A DNA stretch of 64,000 bases, from positions 744,001 to 808,000 of the forward strand of contig JAQISU010000071.1 in the NCBI GenBank assembly GCA_029339505.1, written 5' to 3'. The notes under the pieces were generated by a model that saw only the letters and a list, made by a program, of their open reading frames with translations, was not told where the DNA came from and did no database searches. A program made the position numbers and the translations under genes. Origin of the DNA: Unio delphinus. Its lineage: Eukaryota > Mollusca > Bivalvia > Unionida > Unionidae. Positions 40,469 through 56,200 of the stretch are shown here, piece after piece; the stretch's first letter is position 1, and each line of letters begins with the position of its first letter.

Positions 40469-43400
40469 CGTAGATGGAAATACTTAGATATATATACGAC
40501 TACGTAAATAGTCAGATATAGATGTAATATTCATGTAAAGAGTGAATCTAGCTGAATTGGAAAACATCGACAAAGATAGTTGTATTTTGATTGAAATATC
40601 TCAATGTATTTTGTTTAATGTGGATAGTTATAGCTATGTGTAGGTGGATAGATAATGAGAGATGCAGCTTAACTAATATGGAGTAATCTGATATCAGACA
40701 TCTCAACTTTGATAGCTGAATCTCGATTGATATAGAACTATGTGATTTGGATGCCGGCTATAGATATGTCACCAGACATAAGCTTACATGTTGTCAGATT
40801 TATCTTCATGTAGTTTGACATACGTATATCGATACATCTTCACGAAGATGGAATAATGTCGTGATCTATGAGTCTGCGTAGATTGTCATATGTAGATAGA
40901 TTTGTCCCCAAGAATGTGAATCTATCTGAATTGAACCTCCGCAACGTATATAACTATATTATGATTGAAATATCTCGATCTGTTCTAGTAAATATGGATA
41001 GTTATAGTTATGTGCTGTTGGATATGTGTTGAGATCAGCATGATAACGAAGCTTGAAACGTCTGTATTCAAACCACATCAACGTTTATATATGTATCCGA
41101 TTTGATATACCCCGATTTAATTTGGTTTCGGTCCACAGATATATCTCCAAACCTAAGCTTACATGTTGTCAGATTTATCTTCATGTAGTTTGACAAACGT
41201 ATATCGATACATCTGCACGAAGATGGAATAATGTAGATATCTATCAGTCTACGTAGATTGTCATATGTAGATAGATTTATCCCCAAGAATGTGAATCTAT
41301 CTGAATTGAACCACCGCAACGTATATAACTATATTTGGATTGAAATATCTCGAACTGTTCTAGTAAATATGGATAGTTATAGTTATGTGCTGTTGTATAT
41401 ATGTTGTGATAAGCATGATAACGAAGCCTGAAACATCTGTATTCAAACCACATCAACTGTTATATATGTATCTCGATTGATATACCACGATTCAATTTGG
41501 TTTCGGTCTAAAGATATATATCCAAACGTAAGCTTACAAGTTTTCAGATTTATCTTCATGAAGTTTGACATACGTATATCGATACATCTTCACGAAGTTG
41601 GAATAATGTCGTGATCTATGAGTCTGCGTAGATTGTCATATGTAGATAGATTTATCCCCAAGAATGTGAATCTGTCTGAATTGAAGCACCGCAACGTATA
41701 TAACTATATTTGGATTGAAATATCTCGATCTGTACTGGTAAATATGGATAGTTATAGTTATGTGCTGTTGAATATGTGTTGAGATAAGCATGATAACGAA
41801 GCTTGAAACATCTGTATTCAAACCACATCAACGTTTATATATGTAGCTCGATTCATATACCCCGATTTAATTTGGTTTCGGTCTACAGATATATCTCCAA
41901 ACGTAAGCTTACATGTTGTCAGATTTATCTTCATGTAGTTTGACATACGTATATCGATACATCTGCACGAAGATGGAATAATGTAGATATCTATCAATCT
42001 ACGTAGATTGTCATATGTAGATAGATTTATCCCCAAGAATGTGAATCTATCTGAATTGAACACCACAACGTATATAACTATATTTGGACTGAAATATCTC
42101 GAACTGTTCTAGTAAATATGGATAGTTATAGTTATGTGCTGTTGGATATGTGTTGTGATAAGCATGATAACAAAGCCTGAAACATCTGTATTCAAACCAC
42201 ATCAACGGTTATATATGTATCTCGATTGATATACCACGATTCAATTTGGTTTCGGTCTACAGATATATCTCCAAACATAAGCTTACAAGTTTTCAGATTT
42301 ATCTTCATGTAGTTTGACATACGTATATCGATACATCTTCACGAAGATGGAATAATGTAGAGATCTATCAGTCTACGTAGATTGTCATATGTAGATAGAT
42401 TTATCCCCAAGAATGTGAATCTATCTGAATTGAACAACATCAATATATATAACTATATTTGGATTGAAATATCTCGATCTTTCCTAGTAAATATGGATAG
42501 TTATAGTTATGTGCTGTTGGATATGTGTTGAGATTCGCATGATAACGAAGCTTGAAACATCTGTATTCAAACCACATCAACGTTTATATATTTATCTTGA
42601 TTGATATACAACGATTTAATTTGGTTTCGGTCTACAGATATATCTCCAAACGTAAGCTTACATGTTGTCAGATTTATCTTCATGTAGTTTGACATACGTA
42701 TATCGATACATCTTCACGAAGATGGAATAATGTAGATATCTATCAGTCTACGTAGATTGTCATATGTAAATAGATTTATCCCCAAGAATGTGAATCTATC
42801 TGAATTGAAGCAACGCAACGTATATAACTATATTTGGATTGAAATATCTCGATCTGTTCTAGTAAATATGGATAGTTATAGTTATGTGCTGTTGAATATG
42901 TGTTGAGATAAGCATGATAACGAAGCTTGAAACATCTGCATTCAAACCACATCAACGTTTATATATGTATCTCGATTCATATACCACGACTTAATTTCTT
43001 TTCGGTCTACAGATATATCTCCAAACGTAAGCTTACATGTTGTCAGATTTATCTTCATGAAGTTTGACATTCGTATATCGATACATCTTCACGAAGATGG
43101 AACAATGTAGTAATCGTTCAGTCTACCTAGATTGTCATATGTAGATAGATTTGTCCCCAAGAATGTGAATCTATCTGAATTGAACCACAGTAACGTATAT
43201 AACTATATTTGGATTGAAATATCTCGAACTGTTCTAGTAAATATGGATAGTTATAGTTATGTGCTGTTGGATATGTGTTGTGATAAGCATGATAAAGAAG
43301 CCTGAAACATCTATATTCAAACCACATCAACGGTTATATATGTATCTCGATTGATATACCACGATTCAATTTGGTTTCGGTCTAAAGATATATATCCAAA

Positions 43401-43840
43401 CGTAAGCTTACAAGTTTTCAGATTTATCTTCATGAAGTTTGACATACGTATATCGATACATCGTCACGAAGATGGAATAATGTAGAGATCTATCAGTCTA
43501 CGTAGATTGTCATATGTAGATAGATTTATCCCCAAGAATGTGAATCTATCTGAATTGAACCATCGCAACGTATATAACTATATTTGGATTGAAATATCTT
43601 TATCTCTTCTGGTAAATATGGATAGTTATAGCTGTCTGATATTGGATATATGTTGAGATTAGCATGATAACGAAGTTTGAAACATCTGTATTCAACCACA
43701 TCAACGTGTATATATGTATCTCAATTGATCTAGCACGATGTAATTTGGTTTCGATCTACAGATATATCTCCAAACGCAATCTTACATGTTGTCAGATTTA
43801 TCTTGATGTAGTTTTTTATAGGTATATAGATACGTCTTCA
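40469..43840. repeat. HOR unit 11: 9-mer m1 m2 m4-m8 m9/m10 m11
   Basis: m3 is missing, and m9 and m10 are fused into one hybrid monomer (43092-43466). The first part copies unit 2 at an offset of 34,473 bp, including GGTCCACAG and CGAAGTTGG. m2 has a private double substitution at 41100-41101. Confidence 0.9.
43092..43466. repeat. Hybrid monomer m9/m10
   Basis: The head is m9 (GGAACAATG, TACCTAG, GTCCCC) and the tail is m10 (CCACAGTAAC, GATAAAGAAG, CATCGTCACG). The switch lies at about 43155-43185. One monomer is lost from the unit. Confidence 0.86.
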
Positions 43841-46463
43841 CGTAGATGGAAATACTTAGATATATATACGACTACGTAAATAGTCAGATATAGATGTAAT
43901 ATTCATGTAAAGAGTGAATCTAGCTGAATTGGAAAACATCGACAAAGATAGTTGTATTTTGATTGAAATATCTCAATGTATTTTGTTTAATGTGGATAGT
44001 TATAGCTATGTGTAGGTGGATATATAATGAGAGATGCAGCTTAACTAATATGGAGTAATCTGATATCAGACATCTCAACTTTGATAGCTGAATCTCGATT
44101 GATATAGAACTATGTGATTTGGATGCCGGCTATAGATATGTCACCAGACATAAGCTTACATGTTGTCAGATTTATCTTCATGTAGTTTGACATACGTATA
44201 TCGATACATCTTCACGAAGATGGAATAATGTCGTGATCTATGAGTCTGCGTAGATTGTCATATGTAGATAGATTTGTCCCCAAGAATGTGAATCTATCTG
44301 AATTGAAGCACCGCAACGTATATAACTATATTATGATTGAAATATCTCGATCTGTTCTAGTAAATATGGATAGTTATAGTTATGTGCTGTTGGATATGTG
44401 TTGAGATCAGCATGATAACGAAGCTTGAAATGTCTGTATTCAAACCACATCAACGTTTATATATGTATCCGGATTGATATACCCCGATTTAATTTGGTTT
44501 CGGTCTACAGATATATCTCCAAACCTAAGCTTACATGTTGTCAGATTTATCTTCATGTAGTTTGACAAACGTATATCGATACATCTGCACGAAGATGGAA
44601 TAATGTAGATATCTATCAGTCTACGTAGATTGTCATATGTAGATAGATTTATCCCCAATAATGTGAATCTGTCTGAATTGAAGCACCGCAACGTATATAA
44701 CTATATTTGGATTGAAATATCTCGATCTGTACTAGTAAATATGGATAGTTATAGTTATGTGCTGTTGAATATGTGTTGAGATAAGCATGATAACGAAGCT
44801 TGAAACATCTGTATTCAAACCACATCAACGTTTATATATGTATCTCGATTCATATACCACGACTTAATTTCTTTTCGGTCTACAGATATATCTCCAAACG
44901 TAAGCTTACATGTTGTCAGATTTATCTTCATGTAGTTTGACATACGTATATCGATACATCTTCACGAAGATGGAATAATGTAGATATCTATCAGTCTACG
45001 TAGATTGTCATATGTAAATAGATTTATCCCCAAGAATGTGAATCTATCTGAATTGAAGCAACGCAACGTATATAACTATATTTTGATTGAAATATCTCGA
45101 TCTGTTCTAGTAAATATGGATAGTTATAGTTATGTGCTGTTGAATATGTGTTGTGATAAGCATGATAACGAAGCTTGAAACATCTGCATTCAAACCACAT
45201 CAACGTTTATATATGTATCTCGATTCATATACCACGACTTAATTTCTTTTCGGTCTACAGATATATCTCCAAACGTAAGCTTACATGTTGTCAGATTTAT
45301 CTTCATGAAGTTTGACATTCGTATATCGATACATCTTCACGAAGATGGAACAATGTAGTAATCTTTCAGTCTACCTAGATTGTCATATGTAGATAGATTT
45401 GTCCCCAAGAATGTGAATCTATCTGAATTGAACCTCCGCAACGTATATAACTATATTATGATTGAAATATCTCGATCTGTTCTAGTAAATATGGATAGTT
45501 ATAGTTATGTGCTGTTGGATATGTGTTGAGATCAGCATGATAACGAAGCTTGAAACATCTGTATTCAAACCACATCAACGTTTATATATGTATCCGGATT
45601 GATATACCACGATTTAATTTGGTTTCGGTCTACAGATATATCTCCAAACCTAAGCTTACATGTTGTCAGATTTATCTTCATGTAGTTTGACAAACGTATA
45701 TCGATACATCTGCACGAAGATGGAATAATGTAGATATCTATCAGTCTACGTAGATTGTCATATGTAGATAGATTTATCCCCAATAATGTGAATCTATCTG
45801 AATTGAACCACAGCAACGTATATAACTATATTTGGATTGAAATATCTCGAACTGTTCTAGTAAATATGGATAGTTATAGTTATGTGCTGTTGGATATGTG
45901 TTGTGATAAGCATGATAAAGAAGCCTGAAACATCTATATTCAAACCACATCAACGGTTATATATGTATCTCGATTGATATACCACGATTCAATTTGGTTT
46001 CGGTCTAAAGATATATATCCAAACGTAAGCTTACAAGTTTTCAGATTTATCTTCATGAAGTTTGACATACGTATATCGATACATCGTCACGAAGATGGAA
46101 TAATGTAGAGATCTATCAGTCTACGTAGATTGTCATATGTAGATAGATTTATCCCCAATAATGTGAATCTATCTGAATTGAACCATCGCAACGTATATAA
46201 CTATATTTGGATTGAAATATCTTTATCTCTTCTGGTAAATATGGATAGTTATAGCTGTCTGATATTGGATATATGTTGAGATAAGCATGATAACGAAGTT
46301 TGAAACATCTGTATTCAACCACATCAACGTGTATATATGTATCTCAATTGATCTAGCACGATGTAATTTGGTTTCGATCTACAGATATATCTCCAAACGC
46401 AATCTTACATGTTGTCAGATTTATCTTGATGTAGTTTTTTATAGGTATATAGATACGTCTTCA
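43841..46463. repeat. HOR unit 12: 7-mer m1 m2 m3 m8-m11
   Basis: Starts are at 43841, 44215, 44590, 44965, 45340, 45715 and 46090. m4-m7 are missing. m3 ends like m7 (GACATACG then CATCTTCACG) before m8, so the exchange lies in the 3' part of m3. m2 carries GAAGCACCGC and AAATGTCTG. Confidence 0.88.
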
Positions 46464-49461
46464 CGTAGATGGAAATACTTAGATATATATACGACTACGT
46501 AAATAGTCAGATATAGATGTAATATTCATGTAAAGAGTGAATCTAGCTGAATTTGAAAACATCGACAAAGATAGTTGTATTTTGATTGAAATATCTCAAT
46601 GTATTTTGTTTAATGTGGATAGTTATAGCTATGTGTAGGTGGATATATAATGAGAGATGCAGCTTAACTAATATGGAGTAATCTGATATCAGACATCTCA
46701 ACTTTGATAGCTGAATCTCGATTGATATAGAACTATGTGATTTGGATGCCGGCTATAGATATGTCACCAGACATAAGCTTACATGTTGTCAGATTTATCT
46801 TCATGTAGTTTGACATACGTATATCGATACATCTTCACGAAGATGGAATAATGTCGTGATCTATGAGTCTGCGTAGATTGTCATATGTAGATAGATTTGT
46901 CCCCAAGAATGTGAATCTATCTGAATTGAAGCACCGCAACGTATATAACTATATTATGATTGAAATATCTCGATCTGTTCTAGTAAATATGGATAGTTAT
47001 AGTTATGTGCTGTTAGATATGTGTTGAGATCAGCATGATAACGAAGCTTGAAACGTCTGTATTCAAACCACATCAACGTTTATATATGTATCCGGATTGA
47101 TATACCCCGATTTAATTTGGTATCGGTCTACAGATATATCTCCGAACCTAAGCTTACATGTTGTCAGATTTATCTTCATGTAGTTTGACAAACGTATATC
47201 GATACATCTGCACGAAGATGGAATAATGTAGATATCTATCAGTCTACGTAGATTGTCATATGTAGATAGATTTATCCCCAAGAATGTGAATCTATCTGAA
47301 TTGAACCACCGCAACGTATATAACTATATTTGGATTGAAATATCTCGAACTGTTCTAGTAAATATGGATAGTTATAGTTATGTGCTGTTGTATATATGTT
47401 GTGATAAGCATGATAACGAAGCCTGAAACATCTGTATTCAAACCACATCAACTGTTATATATGTATCTCGATTGATATACCACGATTCAATTTGGTTTCG
47501 GTCTAAAGATATATTTCCAAACGTAAGCTTACAAGTTTTCAGATTTATCTTCATGAAGATTGACATACGTATATCGATACATCTTCACGAAGATGGAATA
47601 ATGTCGTGATCTATGAGTCTGCGTAGATTGTCATATGTAGATAGATTTATCCCCAAGAATGTGAATCTGTCTGAATTGAAGCACCGCAACGTATATAACT
47701 ATATTTGGATTGAAATATCTCGATCTGTACTGGTAAATATGGATAGTTATAGTTATGTGCTGTTGAATATGTGTTGAGATAAGCATGATAACGAAGCTTG
47801 AAACATCTGTATTCAAACCACATCAACGTTTATATATGTAGCTCGATTCATATACCACGACTTAATTTCTTTTCGGTCTACAGATATATCTCCAAACGTA
47901 AGCTTACATGTTGTCAGATTTATCTTCATGTAGTTTGACATACGTATATCGATACATCTGCACGAAGATGGAATAATGTAGATATCTATCAGTCTACGTA
48001 GATTGTCATATGTAGATAGATTTATCCCCAAGAATGTGAATCTATCTGAATTGAAGCACCGCAACGTATATAACTATATTTGGACTGAAATATCTCGAAC
48101 TGTTCTAGTAAATATGGATAGTTATAGTTATGTGCTGTTGGATATGTGTTGTGATAAGCATGATAACGAAGCTTGAAACATCTGCATTCAAACCACATCA
48201 ACGTTTATATATGTATCTCGATTCATATACCACGACTTAATTTCTTTTCGGTCTACAGATATATCTCCAAACGTAAGCTTACATGTTGTCAGATTTATCT
48301 TCATGAAGTTTGACATTCGTATATCAATACATCTTCACGAAGATGGAACAATGTAGTAATCTTTCAGTCTACCTAGATTGTCATATGTAGATAGATTTGT
48401 CCCCAAGAATGTGAATCTATCTGAATTGAACCTCCGCAACGTATATAACTATATTATGATTGAAATATCTCGATCTGTTCTAGTAAATATGGATAGTTAT
48501 AGTTATGTGCTGTTGGATATGTGTTGAGATCAGCATGATAACGAAGCTTGAAACATCTGTATTCAAACCACATCAACGTTTATATATGTATCCGGATTGA
48601 TATACCACGATTTAATTTGGTTTCGGTCTACAGATATATCTCCAAACCTAAGCTTACATGTTGTCAGATTTATCTTCATGTAGTTTGACAAACGTATATC
48701 GATACATCTGCACGAAGATGGAATAATGTAGATATCTATCAGTCTACGTAGATTGTCATATGTAGATAGATTTATCCCCAATAATGTGAATCTATCTGAA
48801 TTGAACCACAGCAACGTATATAACTATATTTGGATTGAAATATCTCGAACTGTTCTAGTAAATATGGATAGTTATAGTTATGTGCTGTTGGATATGTGTT
48901 GTGATAAGCATGATAAAGAAGCCTGAAACATCTATATTCAAACCACATCAACGGTTATATATGTATCTCGATTGATATACCACGATTCAATTTGGTTTCG
49001 GTCTAAAGATATATATCCAAACGTAAGCTTACAAGTTTTCAGATTTATCTTCATGAAGTTTGACATACGTATATCGATACATCGTCACGAAGATGGAATA
49101 ATGTAGAGATCTATCAGTCTACGTAGATTGTCATATGTAGATAGATTTATCCCCAAGAATGTGAATCTATCTGAATTGAACCATCGTAACGTATATAACT
49201 ATATTTGGATTGAAATATCTTTATCTCTTCTGGTAAATATGGATAGTTATAGCTGTCTGATATTGGATATATGTTGAGATAAGCATGATAACGAAGTTTG
49301 AAACATCTGTATTCAACCACATCAACGTGTATATATGTATCTCAATTGATCTAGCACGATGTAATTTGGTTTCGATCTACAGATATATCTCCAAACGCAA
49401 TCTTACATGTTGTCAGATTTATCTTGATGTAGTTTTTTATAGGTATATAGATACGTCTTCA
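46464..49461. repeat. HOR unit 13: 8-mer m1 m2 m4 m5 m6/m8 m9-m11
   Basis: m3 and m7 are missing, and a hybrid m6/m8 lies at 47963-48337. m4 ends with the rare AAGATTGAC (near 47549), seen elsewhere only near 20951. Confidence 0.87.
47963..48337. repeat. Hybrid monomer m6/m8
   Basis: The head is mainly m6 (GGACTG, GAACTG, TTGTGATAAG) and the tail is m8 (GAAGCTTGA, ATCTGCATTC, GACATTCG). The switch lies at about 48150-48185. A GCACCGC patch replaces the m6 ACACCACAAC, so a second small exchange is likely. Confidence 0.82.
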
Positions 49462-52400
49462 CGTAGATGGAAATACTTAGATATATATACGACTACGTAA
49501 ATAGTCAGATATAGATGTAATATTCATGTAAAGAGTGAATCTAGCTGAATTGGAAAACATCGACAAAGATAGTTGTATTTTGATTGAAATATCTCAATGT
49601 ATTTTGTTTAATGTGGATAGTTATAGCTATGTGTAGGTGGATATATAATGAGAGATGCAGCTTAACTAATATGGAGTAATCTGATATCAGACATCTCAAC
49701 TTTGATAGCTGAATCTCGATTGATATAGAACTATGTGATTTGGATGCCGGCTATAGATATGTCACCAGACATAAGCTTACATGTTGTCAGATTTATCTTC
49801 ATGTAGTTTGACATACGTATATCGATACATCTTCACGAAGATGGAATAATGTCGTGATCTATGAGTCTGCGTAGATTGTCATATGTAGATAGATTTGTCC
49901 CCAAGAATGTGAATCTATCTGAATTGAACCTCCGCAACGTATATAACTATATTATGATTGAAATATCTCGATCTGTTCTAGTAAATATGGATAGTTATAG
50001 TTATGTGCTGTTGGATATGTGTTGAGATCAGCATGATAACGAAGCTTGAAACGTCTGTATTCAAACCACATCAACGTTTATATATGTATCCGGATTGATA
50101 TACCCCGATTTAATTTGGTTTCGGTCTACAGATATATCTCCAAACCTAAGCTTACATGTTGTCAGATTTATCTTCATGTAGTTTGACAAACGTATATCGA
50201 TACATCTGCACGAAGATGGAATAATGTAGATATCTATCAGTCTACGTAGATTGTCATATGTAGATAGATTTATCCCCAAGAATGTGAATCTATCTGAATT
50301 GAACCACCGCAACGTATATAACTATATTTGGATTGAAATATCTCGAACTGTTCTAGTAAATATGGATAGTTATAGTTATGTGCTGTTGTATATATGTTGT
50401 GATAAGCATGATAACGAAGCCTGAAACATCTGTATTCAAACCACATCAACTGTTATATATGTATCTCGATTGATATACCACGATTCAATTTGGTTTCGGT
50501 CTAAAGATATATATCCAAACGTAAGCTTACAAGTTTTCAGATTTATCTTCATGAAGTTTGACATACGTATATCGATACATCTTCACGAAGTTGGAATAAT
50601 GTCGTGATCTATGAGTCTGCGTAGATTGTCATATGTAGATAGATTTATCCCCAAGAATGTGAATCTGTCTGAATTGAAGCACCGCAACGTATATAACTAT
50701 ATTTGGATTGAAATATCTCGATCTGTACTGGTAAATATGGATAGTTATAGTTATGTGCTGTTGAATATGTGTTGAGATAAGCATGATAACGAAGCTTGAA
50801 ACATCTGTATTCAAACCACATCAACGTTTATATATGTAGCTCGATTCATATACCACGATTCAATTTGGTTTCGGTCTACAGATATATCTCCAAACGTAAG
50901 CTTACATGTTGTCAGATTTATCTTCATGTAGTTTGACATACGTATATCGATACATCTGCACGAAGATGGAATAATGTAGATATCTATCAATCTACGTAGA
51001 TTGTCATATGTAGATAGATTTATCCCCAAGAATGTGAATCTATCTGAATTGAACACCACAACGTATATAACTATATTTGGACTGAAATATCTCGAACTGT
51101 TCTAGTAAATATGGATAGTTATAGTTATGTGCTGTTGGATATGTGTTGTGATAAGCATGATAACAAAGCCTGAAACATCTGTATTCAAACCACATCAACG
51201 GTTATATATGTATCTCGATTGATATACCACGATTCAATTTGGTTTCGGTCTACAGATATATCTCCAAACATAAGCTTACAAGTTTTCAGATTTATCTTCA
51301 TGTAGTTTGACATACGTATATCGATACATCTTCACGAAGATGGAATAATGTAGAGATCTATCAGTCTACGTAGATTGTCATATGTAGATAGATTTATCCC
51401 CAAGAATGTGAATCTATCTGAATTGAACAACATCAATATATATAACTATATTTGGATTGAAATATCTCGATCTTTCCTAGTAAATATGGATAGTTATAGT
51501 TATGTGCTGTTGGATATGTGTTGAGATTCGCATGATAACGAAGCTTGAAACATCTGTATTCAAACCACATCAACGTTTATATATTTATCTTGATTGATAT
51601 ACAACGATTTAATTTGGTTTCGGTCTACAGATATATCTCCAAACGTAAGCTTACATGTTGTCAGATTTATCTTCATGTAGTTTGACATACGTATATCGAT
51701 ACATCTTCACGAAGATGGAATAATGTAGATATCTATCAGTCTACGTAGATTGTCATATGTAAATAGATTTATCCCCAAGAATGTGAATCTATCTGAATTG
51801 AAGCAACGCAACGTATATAACTATATTTGGATTGAAATATCTCGATCTGTTCTAGTAAATATGGATAGTTATAGTTATGTGCTGTTGAATATGTGTTGAG
51901 ATAAGCATGATAACGAAGCTTGAAACATCTGCATTCAAACCACATCAACGTTTATATATGTATCTCGATTCATATACCACGACTTAATTTCTTTTCGGTC
52001 TACAGATATATCTCCAAACGTAAGCTTACATGTTGTCAGATTTATCTTCATGAAGTTTGACATTCGTATATCGATACATCTTCACGAAGATGGAACAATG
52101 TAGTAATCTTTCAGTCTACCTAGATTGTCATATGTAGATAGATTTGTCCCCAAGAATGTGAATCTATCTGAATTGAACCTCCGCAACGTATATAACTATA
52201 TTATGATTGAAATATCTCGATCTGTTCTAGTAAATATGGATAGTTATAGTTATGTGCTGTTGGATATGTGTTGAGATCAGCATGATAACGAAGCTTGAAA
52301 CATCTGTATTCAAACCACATCAACGTTTATATATGTATCCGGATTGATATACCACGATTTAATTTGGTTTCGGTCTACAGATATATCTCCAAACCTAAGC

Positions 52401-53208
52401 TTACATGTTGTCAGATTTATCTTCATGTAGTTTGACATACGTATATCGATACATCTGCACGAAGATGGAATAATGTAGATATCTATCAGTCTACGTAGAT
52501 TGTCATATGTAGATAGATTTATCCCCAATAATGTGAATCTATCTGAATTGAACCACAGTAACGTATATAACTATATTTGGATTGAAATATCTCGAACTGT
52601 TCTAGTAAATATGGATAGTTATAGTTATGTGCTGTTGGATATGTGTTGTGATAAGCATGATAAAGAAGCCTGAAACATCTATATTCAAACCACATCAACG
52701 GTTATATATGTATCTCGATTCATATACCACGATTCAATTTGGTTTCGGTCTAAAGATATATATCCAAACGTAAGCTTACAAGTTTTCAGATTTATCTTCA
52801 TGAAGTTTGACATACGTATATCGATACATCGTCACGAAGATGGAATAATGTAGAGATCTATCAGTCTACGTAGATTGTCATATGTAGATAGATTTATCCC
52901 CAAGAATGTGAATCTATCTGAATTGAACCATCGCAACGTATATAACTATATTTGGATTGAAATATCTTTATCTCTTCTGGTAAATATGGATAGTTATAGC
53001 TGTCTGATATTGGATATATGTTGAGATAAGCATGATAACGAAGTTTGAAACATCTGTATTCAACCACATCAACGTGTATATATGTATCTCAATTGATCTA
53101 GCACGATGTAATTTGGTTTCGATCTACAGATATATCTCCAAACGCAATCTTACATGTTGTCAGATTTATCTTGATGTAGTTTTTTATAGGTATATAGATA
53201 CGTCTTCA
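49462..53208. repeat. HOR unit 14: 10-mer m1 m2 m4-m11
   Basis: m3 is missing. m5 starts CGAAGTTGG (50587). From m2 on, the unit follows the order and much of the sequence of unit 8 at an offset of 20,234 bp. Confidence 0.88.
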
Positions 53209-56200
53209 CGTAGATGGAAATACTTAGATATATATACGACTACGTAAATAGTCAGATATAGATGTAATATTCATGTAAAGAGTGAATCTAGCTGAATTGG
53301 AAAACATCGACAAAGATAGTTGTATTTTGATTGAAATATCTCAATGTATTTTGTTTAATGTGGATAGTTATAGCTATGTGTAGGTGGATATATAATGAGA
53401 GATGCAGCTTAACTAATATGGAGTAATCTGATATCAGACATCTCAACTTTGATAGCTGAATCTCGATTGATATAGAACTATGTGATTTGGATGCCGGCTA
53501 TAGATATGTCACCAGACATAAGCTTACATGTTGTCAGATTTATCTTCATGTAGTTTGACATACGTATATCGATACATCTTCACGAAGATGGAATAATGTC
53601 GTGATCTATGAGTCTGCGTAGATTGTCATATGTAGATAGATTTGTCCCCAAGAATGTGAATCTATCTGAATTGAACCTCCGCAACGTATATAACTATATT
53701 ATGATTGAAATATCTCGATCTGTTCTAGTAAATATGGATAGTTATAGTTATGTGCTGTTGGATATGTGTTGAGATCAGCATGATAACGAAGCTTGAAACG
53801 TCTGTATTCAAACCACATCAACGTTTATATATGTATCCGGATTGATATACCCCGATTTAATTTGGTTTCGGTCTACAGATATATCTCCAAACCTAAGCTT
53901 ACATGTTGTCAGATTTATCTTCATGTAGTTTGACAAACGTATATCGATACATCTGCACGAAGATGGAATAATGTAGATATCTATCAGTCTACGTAGATTG
54001 TCATATGTAGATAGATTTATCCCCAATAATGTGAATCTGTCTGAATTGAAGCACCGCAACGTATATAACTATATTTGGATTGAAATATCTCGATCTGTAC
54101 TAGTAAATATGGATAGTTATAGTTATGTGCTGTTGAATATGTGTTGAGATAAGCATGATAACGAAGCTTGAAACATCTGTATTCAAACCACATCAACGTT
54201 TATATATGTATCTCGATTCATATACCACGACTTAATTTCTTTTCGGTCTACAGATATATCTCCAAACGTAAGCTTACATGTTGTCAGATTTATCTTCATG
54301 TAGTTTGACAAACGTATATCGATACATCTGCACGAAGATGGAATAATGTAGATATCTATCAGTCTACGTAGATTGTCATATGTAGATAGATTTATCCCCA
54401 AGAATGTGAATCTATCTGAATTGAACCACCGCAACGTATATAACTATATTTGGATTGAAATATCTCGAACTGTTCTAGTAAATATGGATAGTTATAGTTA
54501 TGTGCTGTTGTATATATGTTGTGATAAGCATGATAACGAAGCCTGAAACATCTGTATTCAAACCACATCAACTGTTATATATGTATCTCGATTGATATAC
54601 CACGATTCAATTTGGTTTCGGTCTAAAGATATATATCCAAACGTAAGCTTACAAGTTTTCAGATTTATCTTCATGAAGTTTGACATACGTATATCGATAC
54701 ATCTTCACGAAGATGGAATAATGTCGTGATCTATGAGTCTGCGTAGATTGTCATATGTAGATAGATTTATCCCCAAGAATGTGAATCTGTCTGAATTGAA
54801 GCACCGCAACGTATATAACTATATTTGGATTGAAATATCTCGATCTGTACTGGTAAATATGGATAGTTATAGTTATGTGCTGTTGAATATGTGTTGAGAT
54901 AAGCATGATAACGAAGCTTGAAACATCTGTATTCAAACCACATCAACGTTTATATATGTAGCTCGATTCATATACCACGATTCAATTTGGTTTCGGTCTA
55001 CAGATATATCTCCAAACGTAAGCTTACATGTTGTCAGATTTATCTTCATGTAGTTTGACATACGTATATCGATACATCTGCACGAAGATGGAATAATGTA
55101 GATATCTATCAATCTACGTAGATTGTCATATGTAGATAGATTTATCCCCAAGAATGTGAATCTATCTGAATTGAACACCACAACGTATATAACTATATTT
55201 GGACTGAAATATCTCGAACTGTTCTAGTAAATATGGATAGTTATAGTTATGTGCTGTTGGATATGTGTTGTGATAAGCATGATAACAAAGCCTGAAACAT
55301 CTGTATTCAAACCACATCAACGGTTATATATGTATCTCGATTGATATACCACGATTCAATTTGGTTTCGGTCTACAGATATATCTCCAAACATAAGCTTA
55401 CAAGTTGTCAGATTTATCTTCATGTAGTTTGACATACGTATATCGATACATCTTCACGAAGATGGAATAATGTAGAGATCTATCAGTCTACGTAGATTGT
55501 CATATGTAGATAGATTTATCCCCAAGAATGTGAATCTATCTGAATTGAACAACATCAATATATATAACTATATTTGGATTGAAATATCTCGATCTTTCCT
55601 AGTAAATATGGATAGTTATAGTTATGTGCTGTTGGATATGTGTTGAGATTCGCATGATAACGAAGCTTGAAACATCTGTATTCAAACCACATCAACGTTT
55701 ATATATTTATCTTGATTGATATACAACGATTTAATTTGGTTTCGGTCTACAGATATATCTCCAAACGTAAGCTTACATGTTGTCAGATTTATCTTCATGT
55801 AGTTTGACATACGTATATCGATACATCTTCACGAAGATGGAATAATGTAGATATCTATCAGTCTACGTAGATTGTCATATGTAAATAGATTTATCCCCAA
55901 GAATGTGAATCTATCTGAATTGAAGCAACGCAACGTATATAACTATATTTGGATTGAAATATCTCGATCTGTTCTAGTAAATATGGATAGTTATAGTTAT
56001 GTGCTGTTGAATATGTGTTGAGATAAGCATGATAACGAAGCTTGAAACATCTGCATTCAAACCACATCAACGTTTATATATGTATCTCGATTCATATACC
56101 ACGACTTAATTTCTTTTCGGTCTACAGATATATCTCCAAACGTAAGCTTACATGTTGTCAGATTTATCTTCATGAAGTTTGACATTCGTATATCGATACA

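Noticed and set aside
43127..43330. 67-codon minus-strand open frame in the m9/m10 hybrid (also 56242-56445)
   Set aside because: It is a by-product of the monomer fusion. Both copies come from one duplicated block.
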